Shown: one piece after another, positions 38,101 to 50,100 of the stretch
How the letters are laid out: the number at the start of each line of letters is the position of its first letter
Numbering within the stretch: position 1 is the first letter of the stretch
From: Paragonimus westermani
Taxonomy: Eukaryota; Platyhelminthes; Trematoda; Plagiorchiida; Troglotrematidae
Assembly: GCA_008508345.1 (NCBI GenBank)
Contig: QNGE01000124.1
Location: 313,697 to 377,696, forward strand
Length of the DNA stretch: 64,000 nt
Direction of reading: 5' to 3'
Notes under the pieces: generated by a model
Database searches by the model: none
Told to the model about the DNA's origin: nothing
What the model saw: only the letters and a program-made list of their open reading frames with translations
Made by a program: the position numbers and the translations under genes

Positions 38101-41100
38101 TAGCAGACCACTAGACGATGCACATGGCTCAGTAACTCAGTCTATGGAGGTTGGTGTGCTATCACATTCACGAGTTACTCACTGAATGTACACTAGGGGC
38201 TGCAATTGCTAAACTGCTGTTTTGCTAGTTAATCCTAGCAAGGAGCACTAAACCGAACTGAGTTAGGGCATTTGTTTGTTGACATTTTCGTTCATTCTTG
38301 CCCAGCACAAGTCGTGAGTCGACGCTTTGGTAAAAGGAACGGAAAACACTGACCAGCAAATTACGACTTGTGTGACTGGGAGGTCATGACTTGCCTAGCA
38401 TCTTGTTCGAAACCGTAAGAAAGTTGACCGTTGCTCAGTGGCTTAAATGTTGCTATTGTTTGATTGAGAACAGCGGGCTAGCAAGTGTTCCAAGATGACT
38501 GTTTTGGTGATGCCATCTTGTTGAAATCCTTAATTCGGTTGTTTGTTTGATTATTCGACTTAAGGCAGTTTTTTCATGATACCCTATTACCGTGACGTTT
38601 TGTGTGCGTTAGCCAGCTGGTGTAATGTGACGCCCCTCTCTTCATTTATTAGTTCTCGTTTAGTCAGCTATATTGATTCACTCCTAACTATAAATTGGAC
38701 TTAACTGACGGTGGATCGCAACTTTCGTATTCTTCCAGGCGTTTTAGTCGATGCTCTCTAGAGGAAAGCAGGAGACTCGAGTTTTATTACTGTTGGAGCC
38801 CGTCAGTAATACATATCCTTACGGTGGTCGGGATTTGAACTCTGATCATGCCCTCACGAGTCAACCGTATTGATCACCATGCCAATGACCTCACGTCGTT
38901 CACGCTGGTTTATCACATGCAAGCGCTCAATCACATTTTACTGAGTAATCCGCGGGTTTCACGAGAATAGCAGAAACTGCAATTGGTTTTGGCAACCTGG
39001 TGTTTAAACTCACGTATGTAACCCAGATGCTTTGTGCACCCAAGTCTGTCCGGCAAGCGGAGAACAAGACCTAACGAGGAAATAGAATATGTGGTGCTCT
39101 CTTTCAAGTTACCTCCAAGTTACTTGTTCATTCATAACGGCCATGACCTTCTTACTGCACCAGTTGTACACAATAGCATAAAAGGATAAAATTGTATCAA
39201 AAAGGATAGATATCGACGAAAAAAGGCCAGATGATAAAAGTAGAAATGAATAAATACAGACACACCACAGACTAAGACACGTTTCCATCTCGGATAGCAT
39301 ATCTAACCAGTGATCCAATGGATCGAAAGGGAGTAAGTGATAGCCACCCATTGTATCCAGTAAAATAATGAAAGTCTCCGCTTGAGGTCATCTCTTGAGG
39401 ATCAGACTTTTGAGCCAGAGTCTCGAAGTGAGGTTCCACAACCCCACCTCTTTCGACGTCATGAACAGTCAGGAAATATCAGAAGTTATGGTTGGTCTGA
39501 GTGCGGGACTGGGTATTTGCTGTGTTTGTGAAGAAGACCTCAACAATCTCAGCGCAGTTTTCCATCTTCTTTCATCCCTGAATAGTTCTATGGATCAGCA
39601 GTTCTCTCTCACAGTCTCTAGTGGTGGCAAGGTTGAACCTCGCAGTCAAGCTGGATTGGGGGTTGAACCGAGCTCTAAGGCGGAGTTCATTCATGTGTTG
39701 TCAAACTCAGCATTCCGGTCAACTTCTGTCAGCAGGTGCCAGAAAGACTTTGTATATTTGTTACATCCGCTTTGCTCTAACAGATACTAGTACAGATGTC
39801 AAGATCTCCTATTACAAAGGCACCTAATGCACTCGCCAACTTCCTCGTTTGTGACGTCGCGAAGATATCCATCATGTCGTCAACACCACAGCAAACCGAT
39901 AGGTTGCTTCAATCCGTTTCTTGCACACTACACTGGGTGACACGTTCTGTTCAACATAGCCTCGTTAAAGTCTTCGGGCTCTGTTTGCGTAGCAATAACT
40001 TGAATGAGCTCGGTGGATTAAATTGGTAACTTTATATCATGAGGTGTCCAGCAATCGATAGTGCATGAGCATCGGGTTAACCAGCTTGAGATTGTTGTGT
40101 TTCAGTTGTTGTAACCATTTTCGGGACATTTTCCGCCATTCTGACAAAGTTTTCGAGCTATTATACCCACGCAAACGTCACTCAAACTGTAAGTGAACTG
40201 GGAAACAACGTGATAGTATTGTTCATCACCGTCATAGACAGTAGTACATCAGTTGTTCACATTGATGCTTAACTGTCACACTACCATGAAGGAAAAAAGC
40301 AAACCCTGTGTAGAAAGAGAGAACAAAATAATGGAAGGGGAAGGGATCTAGCCACAAAAAATAGCTTCGTCTGTATTGAAACATTATCCTATAATTAGAC
40401 AAACTGCGTTCACGAATATGTGGAGCTGACCCTTTGGTGGTTCGAACAGTGCGCAACTGGACAGCGGTATACATACGAGATGGGACAAACTTCAAATTGT
40501 GGCTGGCATCATTTGCCAAGTGATCCTCTTTGAATTACAGAAATGGAACTATACCTTTCTTTCGAGCCATTTGTACTGGCTCACTGCATTTGTTCATCAT
40601 GTTATGAGTTTATGTAGAAGTTCTCAGACTACCCATTTGCCAGTAACGTTTTCTTTAGCCTATTTTGTTCTGTCTGCAGCTTATTAGGATTGTGAATGCG
40701 TGTGGCTATGTAATACGGGTTTCGTACGTCGTTGGGTCAAAATTGGAGAACTGAAGATATTACTGACTGCATTGTTTTACACTGAACGGGTCGCCGTAAC
40801 GTTTCATCCCCATGTCTCATGATCAGTACATCTAAAGGGCTAAACGGCCACTTCGTGAAGCCCGGATAGATTTAGGTGAACAGAGCCAATAAAGTTAGAA
40901 AAAGCAGATCACGGCGATCATTATCGGTAAAATCAAAGGATCATCAACATACAGTTCGGCTTTCGTCCGTTCATTCTCAAGAGGATACCGGATAATGTTG
41001 AGTCTACTATGCTACCCACAACTACTCCGTCTATTGGACTTTCTTCGAAATTAAACCGGACGTTCTTGATGTGCTCGATTAGAAAGCTTATATCATAGTT

Positions 41101-44100
41101 CTGTTTAGAGAAGATCACATAATTCAACTGTCTCATGAAGGGAAACATTTGTAAGAACAAAAATGAATCAATGTTAGTCGAATACACAACCTGTGGGCTC
41201 ATCGACGTGCTTTCTAATGTCACTGCCAGTTCATAACAATACTTCAGACAGTGGGAGACAACATTTTGCGAATGGGGGGTTCAAAATGTCAACTAACTAA
41301 CAACCAACTTTATAATTAGCTAAATTGTCCGTTCACGTAGATGTCCCACTTTTTGCAAACCCCTCACTCGTGGTATTTCCGTGCCAATTGACTTTGTGTA
41401 CCTGTATTGATTTTCAGAAATGTGATGGTGCAACAGTAGTCTCTGCAGTTGCCCCGCTACCTGCCTTTCCAACAGTGTATTTTTCAGTCGTTTTATCCTC
41501 CTTAAGCTTTTGGCAACTTTTCAAACAATTATTCATTTTTGTCATCCAGTCTTGTTTGTTAATAATAACACCAAAGCTTTTATCTGGCTTTAAAAACACT
41601 AAACGCCGTATTCATCTCGATTATTTAATGACATGAAAATGTTTCTATTTGAGACGACATCGCTGGCGAAGTAACATGATCATCAGCGTTTGTGAAGTCG
41701 TGAGTAGGAGTTTGTGATTTTGGATTATTTCAAGTCGAACATCACCCACTCTTGATCGCAATCCTCATTCTGATAAGTCGTTCGTCTGGCCCACTTCGAT
41801 TGGAAGTACTAGACTCGAGTTCCCTTCTCATTAGAGCTAAACAGAAGTATATGTCATTGTTTGGGATGGAATTCGCACTCCAACCCTCGTGCTTGTGAGA
41901 CTAGTGTGTTAACCACAACGTTACTAATCTCACAACAGATATGATTGACTACTCATATCCGAACGCCCAGTCGCAACCTTGTATGGGCAGTGTTCACCTT
42001 GCCCGATCATTTCAATATCATTTTTGAAATCAGAATGTTTAACGTGTGTCCCTGGATAAGGTAGTCAAGTTTATAACGTGGAACGTTTAAGACTGACGTT
42101 TGCATTTCCATCACGCTTTTTACCAGCTCTAATGTTGTCCGATGCTCGATGTGGAGATTATGTCATTGCTTTATGACGGTAATTGTTGTCACTCATTGGT
42201 TAAGCAATGCATTTAATTCGCAATAATGGATTTTTCCAATGCTTATGATTGTGGTGTCACAGAATTGTTACGGATCCATAACATTATGCATACTCTCAGA
42301 CCCAACTTGTGATTGACACTGGCTTATTTTCCTGAATAATAACGACATAGCAACCCGTTTCTTGGATTAGGTTACCTTCTCTATTTCTATCAACACACAA
42401 GGGACATTGTGTGTGATAGTATTTTACAGATTCCTTAGAAAAATACTTTAGGAGTCGTGACTGTCTACACGTTTGTTAGTCGAATTATTTCTACATTGTT
42501 TGCTAAATAAGATGCCATTTGCGATGTAATTCTTTCCTTTTACTTTACGTCTTTTCGAGTGCGATGATATTTTCCAAGTATCAAAAGTCGACTTCATTCC
42601 GTTCTCAATCGCGAGCTTAACTGACAGGATATAACTGCGAGCTATCCACACACTAGCGAAGATGTAAACGATCCTGTTGCACATCATCAGTCATAGTCGC
42701 GCTCTACCTCTCTGTGATCACAACAATCTGCTTTCCGGCGTTGACTACCTGGACTAACAGTTTCCTCGATTGAACCGATTTTTGTATAGTTGAAAGGAAA
42801 ATGGACATTTGTCACCTAACAGTCCCGGAATTAAATGGGTACTGTCGATAAACTGCTGGACTGTTAGTCCTAATCAGACTTGCTCCCCGAAACACACGTG
42901 ATGCATTTGTAGACGTTTGTCTCACTGGAAATCGGGTGTTGTAAGCGAATGTTTGAATTGCAAACAGTTATCAACGTGCGATCGTGATATACGGAAGCAC
43001 TTGAAATAGGATTCCCATTGCGACTTCCGCGGAAAAATAAGCACTCTTCACGGCGTGAGGCTTTCCATCGACAACATTTGACTGCATTTTCCTCATGATA
43101 AATCTCTATGATGGTGCATTTGGTAGAGTTAAATATAGTTAGTTGTTCACGATATTAAGACTTGAAGATGTTTGTGGCAAACCGTGCAGATTTCGATTGG
43201 ATCCGAACTGCGCGCAAACAGGAATCGCGTGTACCTGTGTTGCGTGTATGGCGTTAGAGCTGAGTCATGAAGCCACTCGCTGATAAGTAGTATGTTCTGC
43301 ATTTGAGCTATGTCATACTTTCCAAATGTAACTATAGAAGCTGCTTCTTGTTTATTTCACTGGTTACCTGAGTGCCATTAGAAATTAACATCTCAAGGTC
43401 AAATTCAACTGAAAATGGCCGTACATCTCGGCAGTATCCCTGTAGTAGTAAATGCGTACGAGTGCACATATATCTGTATGTATATTTCTGTTTGGTCGCT
43501 GCGCTTCCTTTCGCTCATAAGCTGAAATCAATCAGCTATTTTTGCGGTTGACCTGAAAACGAGCAAGTGTCCACCACAGCTCCAGAAGGGGTTGAGAAAG
43601 GGTTTTTGCATACGGCTGGTGACTGTGACTACCAGCGGGGCGGTGGACAGCTGTTCCAACCTAGTGCCGTCTCATGAGCACCACGCACACCGAAGGGTCG
43701 AACCGACAATGCGTGAATAGGTGACATATTGTAGTCCAAGCACTTACCCTCTAGACCACGGAGTGATGGGCACCGGGGTTGCAGGAAGATATGTGATTTA
43801 GTTTCGTCAGCCGTTGCACTTCTTTTTGCTCATAAAATATGTATGTATGTATGTATAGATATGAATATAATCAATCTGAGATGTCCCATACATTCGAAGT
43901 GGTACGTACCGAGAGGGTTTTCGACCGCCAATGGTCAAACATAAGGAAACGTACCCTAATCCAAGATGGTGGCTAAATCGACCTTCATCTGGACATAATT
44001 ATGCCATGAGTCGCTTTAACTACAGCAAGGGATTAGGCGACGAGTAACGAGGATATTCGGACAGATGTTACAGTAATTCTACTTGCCGATGTATATGTCT

Positions 44101-47100
44101 GTGCTAGAATTCCGGTCTGTTTAATGGGTGAAATTAGCAGATTCCAGTGTGTGCGCTTGAGAAGTTCTGTCTAGGCAGTTTCCAACTAATGGATTCCGTC
44201 ATCCTATGAATACGTCCCAACGCAAGATTTCCTAGGTGGTTGGCCAGTCTGACGATCAAACAACCAGAAGGCCGAAATCTATCGATCCGATTTGGTCCGA
44301 CCACCAGCGGTTGGCAAGACAAACAATTGTAGGTGAGTGGTTGAGTAAAATTGCATGGACCATCTATAACATTGAGAGCTCCTCAACCAGTTGGCCTGAA
44401 TGTTCACCCATTACCATGCCCTAGTCGATCATTTTCCCAATTCATTACTAGTCACCGAATACAGCCAATTTTTAAATTGACCTTTTCCACACCACCGACA
44501 TCTTGATAATTCATGTGGTTTTTGCCCAGTTTATTTAGTCTCTGCGTCAGCTAGTTAACAATGTAGTCCCTCGACCCGCGCATCTTTTTACGTCGAATTC
44601 AGGAGTTGAATTCTGTAGGTTAAGGTTTGGAATACTCTAGTGTCCGACCTTTTTAACTTTCGAAAGACAAAATATGAGAGATCACGGACAGAACTACTGT
44701 TGCATATGATGCATTTTCGTTTGTGAGTAGTATAGTGCGCACACTTGTGAGATGAAGAGCAAGTCTGAACGCCACGAAGATTAGGGACCCGAAGCGACTA
44801 TTAGAACCGCGTAAATATGATATGCAGGCAGTGTCAACAGGGCAAATGACGATGAACTGCTGCCGAATGGATGCGGAACCACGTCAGTCATCCAAATAAG
44901 TGTACGCATTCACTGTTTTCGCATAACTTGTGGTGTATTTCGTACCATAAACAGCCTCCCAGGCCAAACGTCTCTTGTGGTGGCAACGCAACTATTAAGG
45001 ACTATTTGTGCTCAGTGGTTGTAACATAGACGAGGGTGATATGGCAGAGGCTTTAACTCAATCGTTTAATCGAAGATGTCTTTTGTGCTGCGATTACCCG
45101 ATAATGGTTTGCGTATTGAAGATTGTGTTCATGGGCTTTTCCAAACACAGTAAAAGAACTTGTTTAACTCCTTCCGTAGGCAGGATTCTGCCACCCATTA
45201 TACTTTGCTGACTCATTGTAGCTCGGCAAGCAGACTTTGGGAACCAAGATGCAGAAGTTCGTCGTGGACGAATATGGGTTTATCACATTTTCACTGTTCA
45301 TCAAGTTTTGGAGCAGCGTCACACATAGTGCAGGCTAACAATGGTAGTTTCTGTCGACTTCTAAGGTGCGTTCATCATAGTTGATCAGTCCGCCTTTCTG
45401 GTGTCGCTGAAATTTCGGAGTATGCCGGATAAGTATGTGAACATACTTATCAAGCCTTCAAAATGGTGTTTTGCATGCCAGGCAGCTCATCGAAAGCTCT
45501 CCGAATGAAAACATTGTGTTCAAACAAGGTTATTGGAATCAGGCTGCTCGATCCTGGATTATGTCATCAAGGGTGGTCAATCTACCGTGGCCACAAATCC
45601 ACTGGATCGATGGCCTGCTTGCGTATTCAAACCAATGGACGGACGTGACGCAATACACTAATCAAGCTATTGCCAGTTAATTGACGAGTGACTTAGTTTG
45701 TCTCCAATAGATCCGATCGATATCTAGACCTAACTCTATTGGCTGTTTATCTGAGTGTTCCGACCCTAAGGTGAATTATGAGGAACACACTGTCTGCGCG
45801 CGACTTCCATACGTCAGCTCAGATTGGATTCAATGGTGAATTGTACGACAGCCACAGGACCAAGAGCCACAAACATCAGCTTTGTCCATTTTTACCGACT
45901 TTCTTCTTTTCTTGTCACGAACAAACTACGAAGCACTCCTTACAACAATGCAAATGCCGGCGTAGATATTCTACCACGCAGAGGACTGACCGACCATAAC
46001 TAATCTGGTGGTGTTGTCTTGCAACTTCCTATCAGCACAGGACGTACTATTCGCTGTCTTGCATTCTGTTAAATGCTTCAGACTGTGCTTCCTGACTTCA
46101 GAGTGCAGAGGGCTTCCGTGAGGTTGCTATAGTTACACACATTTAGTGTTGGAGTATGGAGTTATGGAAGTCATTGTCTGGTTTCTTCACTTATGGCCTC
46201 AAAGCTCGTATTTATAAGTTTAGTGTTATATTCGTTAATTTGAAACAACTCTGTCGACAAGGAGGCCTCTCTCTGTAGCTTGAGGGTTGCATTAATAAGG
46301 CAATCGTAAGGGTTGTACTGCTGCACTACTGAAGAACTTTGCCGCTCAGAGTATAAGAGAAGAACTGTCTTCAGACATTTGACCATCGATGTCTGCGTTC
46401 GACCGGTCGCATCGGGTGGCACCAACGGATAAGCGAAGAAGGGGTTGAGAAGTGAGTATTTGGTTGTGATTACCGAGCGAGGTCTTTTGTTCAGTCTTTG
46501 AGTGTATACAGTTTTAGATAGTTAAGCATTTTACTGTGGCTGTCACACTGAGTATATGTTCCTGATATAGCCCACCGACACAGGATGCAATGTAAACAAA
46601 TGGTGACTTAGCGTATAGGAATAAAGTCAATTAGTAAGTGGTGAGCCAGTGTGAGTCGGGCTGAAGCCATCGCTAATAAGAGAGATGGTAACAGAAGCAT
46701 TTCAATGAGTTGACGACTATTCGTGTTCGACGGTTTGAATATGACCTTTGTATGTGCGAGTTGTCTGTGAAGTGAGTGTATTTAATGACGGGAGACAGTA
46801 AAAACCGTAAGAAATCTGTTCTGCTGATCATGAATTATGTTCATTCATAGCTCGGTTGTTTGTTTGTGTTGTAACCCTTGACTCAGTACGCTGGTTCGTC
46901 CACGATATAATTAGACGATTGATAGGAAATCGGGTTCTGCTCCTTGATGTAGTTTACACGGCAATCTTGGTCCCGAAAATACGCGGCGGTCCCCGTTAAT
47001 TGCGCCCAAGACAAACCAAAAGACGGGTGCAAAAAGCAATTTTGTTCGGCCCCAAAACGTGTGCAACAAGGAGAAAAATTGCATGGTATTTATAGGATGC

Positions 47101-50100
47101 ATAGTGACCTACCAACATTCTCGAATCAGAAAACCGAAGGGCAGACATCAAAAAAGCAGTTAAGGTCACTAAGCTACCAATGAGCGTAGCGGAATAAAGG
47201 CCAGACATAAAAAACCAGTGGAGGTCACCTCTCGAATGTTCACGCCATTTCCTCTTATCATGATTGGATAGGGTCGTCTTCTCGAGGAAGGGGACGGTTT
47301 TGGACGGAAAAAATGGGTTCCTCCAACAGTTTTTAAGGTGCGTTTACCTTTATGTTAAATGCTTGGTTATATACATAGATGTTTTTAGTAACTGGGTCTT
47401 CATTCTTCGTTCCACTTTCTTGTTAGGGCTTGCACTCGCCTGCATCGTTGTATATCAGTTAAACATTGGCATGAATCACTGGTACATTGCTACTTGTGTT
47501 AATGATAATGTTCTGGTTTGAACTTATCCTTTAGTGTGGGTAATAGATCATAGCTAATTAACGTGTTCTAAGCCTGTGACTATTACTAGTGGTCTTTTAG
47601 TAGGTATGGATTTTGTCTGGCCATATAAAGGTTGTCTACTACGATCTCTGTCATACCATCGCCACCCGATTATTAAAAGTGATGATGAGGCCAGTTGTGG
47701 CGTACATACGTCTAAATTAGCATTGCAAAACTTTGAGACAACGTTTTGGAGTTCCCCTATTTCTAACAAACATACCACCATATTTCAACCTTTTGTCCGC
47801 GCTTCGACGAGATTTCCAGTCAGTTCGCTCGTTACTGTGCATCCTTCTTTATCATTGTTCTTTTTGCGCTTGTTATCGATTTCACGCTGCACCAGATTGA
47901 ACTCACTACTCTTTCTATCGGTCATCGGGCTGTCAACGAATACGCTCAAAAAAATATTGGCGATCTTGTTATGATGGAAGGAACATCTTTTTCATTTTTT
48001 TCCCTTTTGTCCATAACATGTGTGTATTGCTCATTTGTGTACATCCTCATTTTTGACAGTACTGCCTCAGCAATAGATATTGATGCGTTGCTGCCGTAAC
48101 AACGTGTAACGTTGTATGCATACGTAGCATAAGTATGTACACGTAAGTTACCCCCTGATTGAGATGAACGGGAAGCGCGTAAAAGGTGAGGCTAATCGCA
48201 TGATATTACCGGTCTTCCGCACTGATGCACTACAGGTTAAAATGATTCCACTTTATAAGCACCATGCGATCATACTTTGCTAACAATTTACCATATGGAC
48301 AACACCTGTTAATTTTTGTATCGAGGTGCTGGGTTAGCCACGGTGTCCAGGGCCGAAGACAAGAACACTATCTATTGACGCCAATCTACTAGCAAATGCT
48401 TTAGTTTTCGTGATAAGTCAACGGACAATGGGTGTTACCCTTGAACCATATGTTGGTTGTAGCCATCGATTTTATCGGGGTCCACAGTCATTTCTTCATC
48501 CACTTCTCATTTGATTTCAGGCTTGCCGCAATCAAACGTCAGTGAAACTGGCCGTCGTTGATTGTCCACCTGTCATTGAAGTGCTTATACGTCGGCCGAG
48601 TCTGCACTATCAGCTAGGCTTCAGTGTACAGGACGGCGTGATTTGCAGTCTGCTACGAGGTGGCATCGCCGAACGAGGTGGGATCCGGGTTGACCATAGA
48701 ATAATCGAAATCAATGGGCAAAGCGTTGTTGCTGTTTCTCATGAGAAGATAGTTCATCTGCTCGCCTCGTCGGTTGGTGATGTGAGTGACTCCCCGCCTT
48801 ATCCGTCCAAGACGTCATTTGGCCGTCTGTCATGTCACTCCTACCTATTCTCGTGTGTTTTTTGGTGCATTTTATGATGAACGTTTGGTTTGGTTTCTGA
48901 TCCAACTTCACATTACTGTTTTCGTTCCTAATGTTATCCCATCTCGAACAACTTCTTGGCTTGTATTTTCGATATCTTTCTCCCCAGCGGAAAGTCTGTC
49001 CACTTTTTTTTGTTTCCCATTGACAGGGGTCTTACTTTCATATTAGCCCACCATCTGGCTAACCGGCATTGGCCAACCGGATCACAAAGACTTCTATTCA
49101 CACACTTGTTGGTCCTATTCCCTCAGGCTTACACTGGATATCTGGTGTGTGAGTGGAACCACAAGTGGCTTGCGCTACACCACTTATGGCGAGTGTTATT
49201 TGCAGTCATCCTGGGCTTCGATATTTATGGCAGACTATTTCGAAGCGGGTGCTGCCAAGTGTTGCGTCACCATTTGGCACGTGCTCTGAATGAAGGCGTA
49301 TACATTCAGTGTGTGAAGTCCACTTGTGGGATTATGTTGACAAGTTCGCGGTTACTTTTTTTGAGGCAAGCTCAAAGAGAGCTTGCGTTAATCCAGTCTG
49401 CGGATTCGTTTTATTGTACTTATCGTAAACCTTTATGAATTATGTGATTCCGGTTCACAAGCATGCTTGATCTGCGGTTGTCACAAATCCCTAGCTGGAT
49501 TAAAGACTCCGATTGTTCGCTCTGTGTCTATCATACAACAGTGTCAATACAGCATCTGTGCTCGAGTTGTATATTTGTTAGAATAGGAGAGAGTGTTCAA
49601 TGAAAACTATTTGTTTTTGCTGTCTGGCTTAACAACATCGATACAAGATAAATGTGAGATCGAAGCAAAACATCGAACGTCAGACAGGAAAAACCAGTCG
49701 GCGCACATGGAAATGCGTGCATCATTGTGTATGTGCATGTGGAATGTGAGGGGGAGTCAATCAGATTTCCACATGTCTGAATTTACTGTCACATCCTTTC
49801 TAACGGTTCAGTTTCTCATCACTCATCTTCTGCAGATCTGCTGGTTGACTGACAAATAATTCAATTCAATTGGCTTTCCATAAGAAAGTTGAATCAAATA
49901 ATGACTTCAGGCTTGTTACGTTCCTTGGTATCGTTATGTTTTGTAGATAATGGCAGCACATGATCTTGTAGCTAGTTTGGAACGCCAACTTAAGCGTCCA
50001 CACAGCGGACGCTTGGCGAAGCCTCCGGGGCGTTAACGACTCGGGATGGAAAAAAGGTTGGAGCGCTGTGTTGGACGTTATCCTGCTTCATCATAGATTC

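Noticed and set aside
48956..49438. 160-codon plus-strand frame in the last intron
   Set aside because: No domain, no splice support, and it lies between two secure exons.
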